NCBI GenBank assembly: GCA_000783305.1
Contig: JROE01000009.1
Span: 1-64,000 of the forward strand
DNA: 64,000 nucleotides
Direction: 5' to 3'
From: Sphingobacteriaceae bacterium DW12
GTDB lineage: Bacteria > Bacteroidota > Bacteroidia > Sphingobacteriales > Sphingobacteriaceae
In this document: positions 52,217 through 60,581 of the stretch, in pieces
Position numbering within the stretch: the first letter of the stretch is position 1
How the letters are laid out: every line of letters starts with the position of its first letter
The notes under the pieces: model-generated
What the model saw: only the letters and a program-made list of their open reading frames with translations
Told to the model about the DNA's origin: nothing
Database searches by the model: none
Program-made: the position numbers and the translations under genes

Positions 52217-52996
52217 CTATTCCGCATGAATCAGCTTATATGTCCCGTCTTCACGTTGCTCAGGTCGGCCAATAGCTATACTTTTAGAATGGTAGAACAA
52301 ATAAATCCAATCATTCGGAGCACCTTCTTCCCAATATTCTTGACGTAGTTCTTTGGCCCTGCGCCCATCATAGTCATATTTTGCGATGAAGTTACGGAAG
52401 ATTTCCTCTGGCTCAGGAAGTACGTCTCCTCCAAAAAAATAATGTTCGCCTCCAGTCTCTATATGGAATGCTTGATGGTGAGGTGTGTGTCCACCATTTT
52501 GCTCAAAGCTAATCTCCTGGTTGACCATCCCTCCACCTTCTACCAACACGAGGTTACCACTTCTTTGGATAACATCAAATATATCTGTCTTGTAAGAAGA
52601 TGAATGCCCACTGAACGCATCTTCCCATTCTCCTCTTTGCACAATATATTCCGCTTCTGGAAAAGCGATGCGGCCTACTCCATCTCTAAATTCAACCATG
52701 CCTCCTGTGTGATCTTTGTGCAGATGTGACATCAACACATACTTGACATCTGTTGGCTCAAAGCCCAATTTTCGGATATTATTGTGAATGGTCAGATTCC
52801 CGTCATCATCTGTCATACCCAACCCTGCATCACATAATATAAGTCCTGCAGCAGACTCAATTAAAAAAGGGTGTACATGTACAAATAGGGATCCTGGACG
52901 ATCTTTTGGACTGTCTTTATCTTTATCAAAAGGTATGAATTTTTTCGAGGAATCGACGGAAAAAGAGCCTTCAAAAAGCGAATGTGCTTGTATCAT
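52217..52996 (-). CDS. MBL-fold metallo-hydrolase
   Basis: 259-residue metallo-beta-lactamase-superfamily protein. The metal-binding HxHxDH motif is SHLHKDHTGG (about residues 90-99), further metal ligands lie in GHTPHHQAF and FFGGDVLP. It resembles the AttM/glyoxalase-II group of MBL enzymes, whose substrates range from lactones to thioesters, so no reaction can be assigned. No signal peptide, hence cytosolic. It has a weak terminator, and its start lies divergent from recJ with 114 bases between. Confidence 0.9.
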   Translation of the reverse strand: MIQAHSLFEGSFSVDSSKKFIPFDKDKDSPKDRPGSLFVHVHPFLIESAAGLILCDAGLGMTDDDGNLTIHNNIRKLGFEPTDVKYVLMSHLHKDHTGGMVEFRDGVGRIAFPEAEYIVQRGEWEDAFSGHSSSYKTDIFDVIQRSGNLVLVEGGGMVNQEISFEQNGGHTPHHQAFHIETGGEHYFFGGDVLPEPEEIFRNFIAKYDYDGRRAKELRQEYWEEGAPNDWIYLFYHSKSIAIGRPEQREDGTYKLIHAE

Positions 52997-53110
52997 ATTT
53001 ATATGCTTGGAAATATGGAAGTTATGATTTCAACATTTTTAGTTACTGACCAAAGATTAGGTAAGTAGCTTTTCAAAACGTATATTTACACGTTAAATCA
53101 ATGCAAAGAT

Positions 53111-54811
53111 ATGCAAAAAAGGTGGGTACTAAAGTCTAAATCTGAACATAGCAAAGTCATAAAATTAAGTGATGAGTTAGGTATCAGTCCAGTACTCGGC
53201 GAATTGCTGATCAACAGGGAGATTGAAACTTTTGAACAAGCAAAAGAATTTTTCAGACCCTCTCTTACACATTTGCATGATCCTTTTCTGATGAAAGATA
53301 TGGATATTGCCGTATCTCGAATCGAAAAAGCAATAGGCAATAATGAGAAGATATTGATTTACGGTGACTACGATGTAGACGGAACGACAGCCGTAGCCGT
53401 AGTATATAATTTCTTTAGGGAATTTCATACCCGAATTGAATTCTATATTCCAGACCGCTATGCTGAGGGCTATGGTATTTCTACCCAAGGCATCGACTAT
53501 GCAGCTGAAAATGGTTTCACCCTGATTATTGCTTTAGACTGTGGCATCAAGGCAAATGATAAAATAGATTACGCCTCTTCCAAACAAATTGATTTCATCA
53601 TTGGAGATCACCATCTCCCTGGTGAGGAGCTCCCTCAGGCAGTGGCTGTACTGGACCCGAAACGTGAAGACTGTATCTATCCATACAAAGAGCTATCTGG
53701 ATGCGGGATTGGCTTTAAACTTATACAGGCTTTTATCCAGAAAAATGAGATGGATATCCAGCTATGTTATCAATTCTTGGATTTGGTTGCAGTCAGTATC
53801 GCTTCAGATATTGTCCCCATCACAGGAGAAAATAGGATCCTCTCGCATTTTGGACTTCAAAAGTTGAACACTAACCCCTGCTGTGGACTTCAAGCACTCA
53901 TCAATCTATCCTCCAACAAGACAGGCACATTTACGGTCAATGACATTGTCTTTCAAATCGGCCCTCGCATTAATGCTGCTGGTCGCATAGATCATGCGAA
54001 AGATGCTGTCAAACTACTCATATCTAAGTCACTTCCAGAAGCGAAGGATTTTTCAGAAAGTATAGATGACCAAAACAATGTCCGTAAGGATTTTGACCTG
54101 AAGATAACCGAAGAAGCACTTTCGCTTATTGATGAAAGTGAAAAACTACAGGCGCGAAAATCGACCGTGCTGTTCAAAGCCGATTGGCACAAGGGGGTAA
54201 TAGGTATTGTCGCTTCAAGGTTGACGGAAAAATATTATAGGCCTACAATCATTCTAACACAAACGAATGGTCATGTTGCAGGATCTGCTCGCTCAGTAAT
54301 CGGTTTTGACCTGTATGAAGCCTTGAGTGAATGTAGCGACCTACTGGATCAGTTTGGCGGACATAAATATGCCGCAGGGTTGACCATGAAATTGGAGAAT
54401 GTTAGCTCTTTTCAAGAGAAATTCGAAGATGTGGTCACAGCTAAAATCAAACCTGAAATGCTACAACAGGAGGTAATCATTGAAATTACTATTCCTTTAA
54501 TAGATATAACGGTCCGATTCTTCAAGATTCTGAAACAATTCGAACCATTAGGCCCTCAAAATGAAGCTCCAATTTTTCTCACAAAGAAGGTGATGATTGT
54601 CGGCAACGCATACATTGTGGGAACGAATCACCTCAAGATGACGATTCGACAAGAGGATTCAGCTTCATTTGACTGCATAGGATTTGGTTTGGCCGAACAC
54701 CTTCCCCATATCAACAGCGGCAAACCGTTTGACATTTGCTACGCGATTGAAGAGAACAATTGGAGAGGTAAGAAAAATCTACAATTGAACATTAAGTCTA
54801 TACGATACTAG
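53111..54811 (+). CDS. recJ: Single-stranded-DNA-specific exonuclease RecJ
   Basis: 566-residue 5'-3' ssDNA exonuclease used in recombination and mismatch repair. The DHH-family motifs are in order: YGDYDVDGTTAVAV (motif I), IIALDCGIK (II), GDHHLPGEELPQAVAVLDPK (III, DHH), RINAAGRIDHAKDAV and GGHKYAAGL (DHHA1 domain). ATG 53111 starts the conserved N-terminus; an upstream ATG at 53101 is in another frame. Length is normal. Confidence 0.97.
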   Translation: MQKRWVLKSKSEHSKVIKLSDELGISPVLGELLINREIETFEQAKEFFRPSLTHLHDPFLMKDMDIAVSRIEKAIGNNEKILIYGDYDVDGTTAVAVVYNFFREFHTRIEFYIPDRYAEGYGISTQGIDYAAENGFTLIIALDCGIKANDKIDYASSKQIDFIIGDHHLPGEELPQAVAVLDPKREDCIYPYKELSGCGIGFKLIQAFIQKNEMDIQLCYQFLDLVAVSIASDIVPITGENRILSHFGLQKLNTNPCCGLQALINLSSNKTGTFTVNDIVFQIGPRINAAGRIDHAKDAVKLLISKSLPEAKDFSESIDDQNNVRKDFDLKITEEALSLIDESEKLQARKSTVLFKADWHKGVIGIVASRLTEKYYRPTIILTQTNGHVAGSARSVIGFDLYEALSECSDLLDQFGGHKYAAGLTMKLENVSSFQEKFEDVVTAKIKPEMLQQEVIIEITIPLIDITVRFFKILKQFEPLGPQNEAPIFLTKKVMIVGNAYIVGTNHLKMTIRQEDSASFDCIGFGLAEHLPHINSGKPFDICYAIEENNWRGKKNLQLNIKSIRY

Positions 54812-54868
54812 CAATTATGCATGAAAAGAAGCCAAAATCGCAGTCTTCCATTTCAAGGAAACTTTAGT

Positions 54869-54876
54869 TAAGTTTG
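54869..54876 (+). promoter_or_regulatory. -7 box of the lptB promoter
   Basis: TAAGTTTG matches TAnnTTTG, 46 bases before the lptB start. No strong -33 element is seen. Confidence 0.5.
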
Positions 54877-54922
54877 TATACTAGTGCCTTAGGCCAAATC
54901 ATCAGCTTGAAACGAATACATA

Positions 54923-55657
54923 ATGATCTTAAAAGCAGAGCACCTCATTAAAAAATATAAACAACGTGTTGTTGTCAATGATGTATCCTTCCATGTAGAG
55001 CAGGGCGAGATCGTAGGACTCCTAGGCCCTAATGGGGCAGGAAAAACGACTTCCTTCTATATGATTGTAGGTCTAATCAAACCTAATGAAGGACATGTTT
55101 ATCTAGATGACCAAGAGATTACCAGTGATGCAATGTACCAACGCGCTCAAAAGGGGATTGGTTACCTTGCTCAGGAAGCCTCTGTTTTTAGAAAGCTATC
55201 TGTGGAAGACAATATTCTAGCGGTATTGGAGATCCATCATCCCAATAAAGAGGAGCGTAAGGAGAAGTTAGAGGAACTATTGACGGAATTTAGTCTCCAT
55301 CGCGTCCGCAAGAATAGAGGCGATCTCCTTTCTGGGGGCGAGAGACGACGGACGGAAATTGCAAGAGCTCTTGCTGCCAATCCATCATTCATTTTATTGG
55401 ATGAGCCCTTTGCGGGTGTCGACCCTATTGCCGTAGAGGAAATTCAGACCATCGTATCTAAATTAAAGACCAGAAATATCGGCATACTCATCACGGATCA
55501 CAACGTACAGGAGACACTTTCCATCACTGACAGAGCATACCTTTTGACCGAAGGTAAGATTATGTTGACTGGCACCCCTGAAGAAATTGCAAACAATGAA
55601 TTGGCGCGTAAGTTCTACTTGGGCCGCCATTTTGAGTTGAGACGCAAAAAATTATAG
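54923..55657 (+). CDS. lptB: LPS export ABC transporter ATP-binding protein
   Basis: 244-residue cytoplasmic ATPase of the Lpt bridge that moves lipopolysaccharide from the inner to the outer membrane. The Walker A is GPNGAGKTTS, the signature LSGGERRRTEIARAL, the Walker B FILLDEPFAGVDP and the switch His is in ITDHNVQETL. The DPIAVEEIQ region after Walker B is typical for LptB. Partners LptFG and LptC are not in this window. The GH3-family gene follows 23 bases later and may be co-transcribed. Confidence 0.96.
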   Translation: MILKAEHLIKKYKQRVVVNDVSFHVEQGEIVGLLGPNGAGKTTSFYMIVGLIKPNEGHVYLDDQEITSDAMYQRAQKGIGYLAQEASVFRKLSVEDNILAVLEIHHPNKEERKEKLEELLTEFSLHRVRKNRGDLLSGGERRRTEIARALAANPSFILLDEPFAGVDPIAVEEIQTIVSKLKTRNIGILITDHNVQETLSITDRAYLLTEGKIMLTGTPEEIANNELARKFYLGRHFELRRKKL

Positions 55658-55680
55658 ACTTAATCATTTTAATCTAAGAT

Positions 55681-57195
55681 ATGGCAATATTAAACTCGCT
55701 CTTCACGTGGTTCATGAATAAAAGGATGCATCAAATCGATCTTTTTATCAAGTATCCACACGAAGTTCAAGAAGAGTGGTTTCAGAGTTTAATATCGACA
55801 GCCGAAGCGACTGAGTGGGGCAAACGATACGATTACAAAAGTATCCTAACCCCCGAGGAATACAAGCAAAGAGTCCCGATACAGGACTACGACTCCATAA
55901 AAGGGTATGTAGATCGAATGATCAAAGGAGAGCAAAACATCTTATGGCCCTCGGACATCAAATGGTTCGCAAAATCATCGGGTACCACCTCTGATAAAAG
56001 CAAGTTTATCCCGGTTAGTGAGGAAGCATTGGAAGAGTGCCACTATCAAGGTGGAAAAGATATGCTATCCATCTTCTGTCACAATAAACCGGACAATAAG
56101 GTATTCACGGGTAAGTCTGTCGTCTTAGGTGGCAGCTCTCAAATCAATAGTTTTAGCTCTGATTCATACTATGGTGACCTCTCGTCTATCTTAATCCGTA
56201 ATCTTCCCTTTTGGGCTGAGTTTAAACGGACTCCCAACTTGGAGGTCACACTTAATCCTAATTTCGAAGAAAAAATAGAGAGTATTGCGCAAATCACAAT
56301 AAAAGAAAATGTAACCAATCTAGCTGGCGTACCGACATGGAATATTGTGATGGCTAAGCGCATCTTGGAAATTACGGGAAAAGACAATCTTCTAGAAGTA
56401 TGGCCTAATCTAGAATTTTACAGCCACGGCGGGGTAAGTTTCAAACCCTATCGGGAACAGTTTAAAAAACTGATCCCTTCGGATAATATGTACTACCTCG
56501 AAAACTATAACGCTTCTGAGGGGTACTTCGCTTTGCAGGATCGATCGGATTCTGACGATCTGCTTTTGATGTTAGACTATGGTGTGTATTACGAATTTCT
56601 TCCGATGGAAAATCTTCATGATGAACACCCAAAGACCTTAAGTCTTGATCAGGTAGAAATCGGAAAAAATTATGCGTTGATTATCTCCACCAATGCAGGT
56701 CTATGGCGGTATATGATTGGAGACACAATCAAATTCACCTGCCTATCTCCCTTTCGGATTCAAATCTCGGGACGTACCAAACAATATATCAATACCTTTG
56801 GTGAAGAATTGATTGTAGACAATGCCGAGGTAGCGGTAAAAAAAGCAAGCGATATAACTCACGCGATTGTTAGAGACTATACTGCAGGACCTGTTTATTT
56901 TAATAATGGAGAAGCCGGTGCCCATGAGTGGATCATCGAATTTGAACAACAGCCGGATAACTTTGAAAACTTCTGTGCGATATTAGACGACACCTTGATG
57001 TCTATCAACTCGGATTATGAAGCCAAACGATTCAAGAATATGGCATTACGATTCCCTATCATTCATAATGCACCCCAAAATACATTCTTTGGATGGATGA
57101 AATCTAGAGGAAAACTAGGCGGACAGAATAAAGTCCCGAGACTATCGAACACCCGAGAATACCTCGACCCTATTCTCAAAATACTTGGCAAGTAA
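55681..57195 (+). CDS. GH3 auxin-responsive promoter family protein
   Basis: 504-residue member of the GH3 family, acyl-adenylate/amino-acid-conjugating enzymes in plants and uncharacterised in most bacteria. Recognisable elements are KWFAKSSGTTSDKSKFIPVS (the ATP/adenylate motif), NYNASEGYFALQD and GLWRYMIGDTIKF. It probably activates a carboxylate with ATP and joins it to an amine. The product in Bacteroidota is unknown. It follows lptB by 23 bases, and that order is common in the phylum, hinting at an envelope or lipid role. It converges on the anti-sigma gene with a 7-base gap. Confidence 0.92.
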   Translation: MAILNSLFTWFMNKRMHQIDLFIKYPHEVQEEWFQSLISTAEATEWGKRYDYKSILTPEEYKQRVPIQDYDSIKGYVDRMIKGEQNILWPSDIKWFAKSSGTTSDKSKFIPVSEEALEECHYQGGKDMLSIFCHNKPDNKVFTGKSVVLGGSSQINSFSSDSYYGDLSSILIRNLPFWAEFKRTPNLEVTLNPNFEEKIESIAQITIKENVTNLAGVPTWNIVMAKRILEITGKDNLLEVWPNLEFYSHGGVSFKPYREQFKKLIPSDNMYYLENYNASEGYFALQDRSDSDDLLLMLDYGVYYEFLPMENLHDEHPKTLSLDQVEIGKNYALIISTNAGLWRYMIGDTIKFTCLSPFRIQISGRTKQYINTFGEELIVDNAEVAVKKASDITHAIVRDYTAGPVYFNNGEAGAHEWIIEFEQQPDNFENFCAILDDTLMSINSDYEAKRFKNMALRFPIIHNAPQNTFFGWMKSRGKLGGQNKVPRLSNTREYLDPILKILGK

Positions 57196-57202
57196 ATATC
57201 AG

Positions 57203-57937
57203 CTATTTCTTTTGTTCTAATTTTTGCAGTAAGCGCGATGCTTTCTTGAACATGGTGCTTGTATCCTCTACCTGTTTAAGTGCGTGAATTGCTTCTTGAT
57301 CCTTTCCTCCTTTGTGGTAAGCCAACGCAAGGTAATACCTAGACTCATTCTTAAACACAGAAGTGCCTGCTGCTAGAGGTTGTAATATCTGGGCTGCCAG
57401 CGTATATTCGGCCATACCATAGTGACAAAGTCCCAAATAATATTTGTACTGGAGATTGGTAGGCTCATCCGATACAAGGTCTTGGAGTAAAGGCATTGCA
57501 GCGCTGTAATCCTCGGCATTGAACAATGTTGCTGCCTTCGCATAGGAAGACTCTCCATCAGTTGCCCCCCGTACAACGGCAGTATGCATTGTCGGAAGAT
57601 TATATAAGTCATCTGGAGCATTAAAGAAGAATAGTCTGACCACCACTATTATACAGGCTGCGGCCACAATTGGTATAGCAAAGGTCAACATCTTCTTGAA
57701 TGGAAGGGCCTTTCCAGTGGTCGTACGGCTCTTGTGCTGAGCATGTATCAAAGATTGTCTCAACTCTTGTTCCTGACGGCTCATACGCTTGGACAGCGTA
57801 CCCTGTACATCACGATACAATTCGATCTCCTCTCTCAATGTGGAGTCGGCTTTCATCTCCTCTTCAAACGCCAGGAGCTCCTGCGGCTCGAGGCAATTAT
57901 CGATATAGTCGTTTATCTTTTCCGCTTTTGACTTCAT
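57203..57937 (-). CDS. Anti-sigma-like membrane protein with TPR domain
   Basis: 244 residues: an N-terminal cytoplasmic part (KINDYIDNCLEPQELLAFEE ... ADSTLREEIELYRDVQ) as in Bacteroidota anti-sigma factors, a membrane helix (about 83-105) and a periplasmic TPR-type part (SSYAKAATLFNAEDYSAAMP, KYYLGLCHYGMAEYTLAAQI, SRYYLALAYHKGGKDQEAIH). No zinc-binding HxxxCxxC motif is seen. It overlaps the end of the sigma gene by four bases, so the pair is co-translated. Anti-sigma activity is inferred from this arrangement. Confidence 0.85.
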   Translation of the reverse strand: MKSKAEKINDYIDNCLEPQELLAFEEEMKADSTLREEIELYRDVQGTLSKRMSRQEQELRQSLIHAQHKSRTTTGKALPFKKMLTFAIPIVAAACIIVVVRLFFFNAPDDLYNLPTMHTAVVRGATDGESSYAKAATLFNAEDYSAAMPLLQDLVSDEPTNLQYKYYLGLCHYGMAEYTLAAQILQPLAAGTSVFKNESRYYLALAYHKGGKDQEAIHALKQVEDTSTMFKKASRLLQKLEQKK

Positions 57938-58503
57938 GATTTCTTTGTTTTGTATGAAGTGTACATGTTAACACGTTCCATTAGCGTGGCCATACATTCG
58001 CTTTTCTTCTTTCGCAAATAAGCATACGTGACACCTAGAGACAGCGCAATTTGTTCCTGATGTTTCTCGGTGATACATCTCTTGATAATCTCCTGGCAAC
58101 GATCTCCTAAAGTAGCTAGTACGCGCATCACCTCATTCTCCCGCTCAATATGTTCCAACTCTTCCTGTAATGTTAAATCTGATACATCTTCGATACCATA
58201 TAAATCATCTGTAGATTTTGTTACCTCTATTTGTTTAGCTTTTTTCAACGCATTCAACCATTTACGCTTGCAGACCATTAAGAGAAAGGATTCGAAGGAG
58301 GTTGTCAGTTGATAGTTTTTATCCAGCCCCATATGGTATATATCGACTAGAGATTCCTGTAGAATGTCATAGGCATCGTCTTCTGATCCGTTATTAAAAC
58401 AAATCATCCTTACCACCTTCTTTCCAAATTGGGTATAGATACTTTGAATACCTAAGGCATCATTAGACTTAAGGTAGTCTATGTATTTCTGGTCAGCATG
58501 CAT
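57934..58503 (-). CDS. ECF-type sigma-70 family RNA polymerase sigma factor
   Basis: 189-residue sigma factor. Region 2 is visible as GSEDDAYDILQESLVDIYHM (about 37-57) with FESFLLMVCKRKWLNALKK, and region 4 as the C-terminal helix-turn-helix (LGDRCQEIIKRCITEKHQEQ, IALSLGVTYAYLRKKKSECM). It is followed with a four-base overlap by the TPR anti-sigma-like gene. Divergent from it, 77 bases away, are the PKD-barrel and CHAT genes, which are likely targets by position. Confidence 0.92.
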   Translation of the reverse strand: MHADQKYIDYLKSNDALGIQSIYTQFGKKVVRMICFNNGSEDDAYDILQESLVDIYHMGLDKNYQLTTSFESFLLMVCKRKWLNALKKAKQIEVTKSTDDLYGIEDVSDLTLQEELEHIERENEVMRVLATLGDRCQEIIKRCITEKHQEQIALSLGVTYAYLRKKKSECMATLMERVNMYTSYKTKKS

Positions 58504-58580
58504 GAAATGAAATCGGTTATTTGTAAATGTAAGAATTATTCTATTAATTTACAGTCAGAGATCCTTTATTCACCTACTTT

Positions 58581-60581
58581 ATGAAACGGCTATTAACCTT
58601 TATCTCTTTGCTTTTTGCTCATTATTCATTTGCCCAGGACACTGTCAGCGATGTACCGATTGATACTTTCCAAACTATCATCCATAGTCAACTAGAAGGT
58701 GGTGGACAACGATTCAAGGCGGAGCTGCGTCCCCTAGTTCAGGTCCCAGGAGGTCGAACTCCCTTCTACACGTATCTCTGGGATTTTGGAGATGGTCATT
58801 TCAGCACTGAAGCAAATCCTTTCCACCAATATGCTAAACCGGGAGAGTATGAAGTATCAATCTACGCCGTCAATAACTATGATGATGGCCCAAGACCCAA
58901 AAGACCCAAAAAGAAGATAAAAGTAGATACACAATTAGCCAGCAACCCCATTCCCAATCGTTTTGAACAATCATTTTTTAGTGCCAATCAGACTTTCCAA
59001 ATCTTTAAGAACTGTAATGCTATTCCGGGGCAAGACATGTCATTGGTCGTAGGAGTGAATACAGGTGGAAAAAAAGGTAAAATATATTTGTTGACGAATG
59101 AAAAAATAGCGGGACTGGCTGGCTTTTCACTTGCTGAGCAAAGCCGCTACTATAACGAAAAAATAGATAGTGCTGTCAAAGAGCCACAGATGCAACAGCT
59201 ATGGGCTACGGTGAAACAGTCCACCTTGACCAAGTCTGGAAGCCCAGCGTACGGGATTAAGGAGGAACAGCAATTTAAATCGGAAAAGGACGCTATTTCC
59301 TATTTTTCAAATCTGTATGAGGCGTATCAGACAGTGTCCACGTATGAAGTAGACCCCAGCAATGGGGAGACACAGTTTGCATTGGTAAACCTAGACATCA
59401 CACCGGAAATGTTGGTCGATACAAATGCTATCGTCACAATATCGGGTGTATTTATCCCCGAGGATGGGTTGGCAAATGTACACCAAGTAGATGTGCCGAT
59501 TATCAAGTCTCATGATCCTAATAAAATGTCCATTCGCCCAGCTCGAATGAATTATAGACTCCAGATGCGAAAGAAGAAGACAATGACTTATAAAGTCCAA
59601 TTCCAAAACGACGGTGAGGGCGATGCCAAAAATGTAAGATTGGAGATGCAACTACCAAAGGAAGTCGATAAGGACAGTTTTAAGCTGATTGCCTTATATC
59701 CAGAATGTGATAGCTGTGAGACCGCATCCAGCAGAGGATGCTATCGGTACTATCTTGACGATACAGGAAAACTAGTCTTTCATTTCAAAGATATCTCGCT
59801 ACCTGGGACTGGAGCGCCTGATGTTACAGACCAGGACAGCACCCAAGGCTTTATCCTATTTTCCGTCCATACTACCAAACGTCTCCAAAACAAATCATTC
59901 AAGGCGCATACGGATATATATTTTGATAAAAATGAACCTATCCGCACCAATACCGCTACATCAAGGTTTAGGAAAGGGTTTTCTCCTATTGTGACATTTG
60001 GGCTGAATTCCTCTATATCGGGTGATTTAGGAGAAAATGACATCAGTAAAAAATATACCAATGGCATAGCCCTAGGTGTGGGCCTAGCTCCAATCGCTCC
60101 ATACAAAAAACCGTATTGGCAAGTAGAACTGTACGCAACAACGAGCGGGCTAAATACGGACAACCCGAGGGTTGATGGCGATGGTGTCGTTGCCGATCCA
60201 GAATATGGAGATAAGGGATTTCAATATATAGCTTCGCAAACGTCATTGGAACAACGGTTTCTCCACCTAAGTATCCCGGCCCAGGTGCGTTACAACTTTA
60301 ATCGCTACCTCTCAGCTGGGATTGGAGCAATGGCACGCTTACAAATCAATACCAAGAACGAATCTACCACATCATACTTCGGTCGTGGTGCCAGTGGTGT
60401 AGAAGCTTCCATTACACGATTGGACGTATTAGAAAAGGAAAAAACATCCAAGATACTGTGGAATCCATTCGTAGACATCAACCTCGGATTTGTCTATTTA
60501 GGTCCATCAGTTGGATTTCGGTATAACTATGATAAAAACGTAAAACACACGGCCAATATATATGCTCTCTGGCGGTTTTAA
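58581..60581 (+). CDS. PKD-domain protein with C-terminal outer-membrane barrel
   Basis: 666-residue exported protein. Signal peptide 1-19 (FAHYSFAQ). A PKD domain follows (about 45-100) with YLWDFGDGHFSTEANPF and PGEYEVSIYAVNNYDDG. A central part carries a DUF11-like repeat (YKVQFQNDGEGDAKNVRLEM). The last 200 residues look like a beta-barrel (VTFGLNSSISGDLGENDISK ... NIYALWRF) ending in Phe, as in outer-membrane proteins. It overlaps the CHAT gene by 20 bases and is divergent from the sigma gene. The likely role is a surface-anchored partner of the CHAT lipoprotein. Confidence 0.85.
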   Translation: MKRLLTFISLLFAHYSFAQDTVSDVPIDTFQTIIHSQLEGGGQRFKAELRPLVQVPGGRTPFYTYLWDFGDGHFSTEANPFHQYAKPGEYEVSIYAVNNYDDGPRPKRPKKKIKVDTQLASNPIPNRFEQSFFSANQTFQIFKNCNAIPGQDMSLVVGVNTGGKKGKIYLLTNEKIAGLAGFSLAEQSRYYNEKIDSAVKEPQMQQLWATVKQSTLTKSGSPAYGIKEEQQFKSEKDAISYFSNLYEAYQTVSTYEVDPSNGETQFALVNLDITPEMLVDTNAIVTISGVFIPEDGLANVHQVDVPIIKSHDPNKMSIRPARMNYRLQMRKKKTMTYKVQFQNDGEGDAKNVRLEMQLPKEVDKDSFKLIALYPECDSCETASSRGCYRYYLDDTGKLVFHFKDISLPGTGAPDVTDQDSTQGFILFSVHTTKRLQNKSFKAHTDIYFDKNEPIRTNTATSRFRKGFSPIVTFGLNSSISGDLGENDISKKYTNGIALGVGLAPIAPYKKPYWQVELYATTSGLNTDNPRVDGDGVVADPEYGDKGFQYIASQTSLEQRFLHLSIPAQVRYNFNRYLSAGIGAMARLQINTKNESTTSYFGRGASGVEASITRLDVLEKEKTSKILWNPFVDINLGFVYLGPSVGFRYNYDKNVKHTANIYALWRF

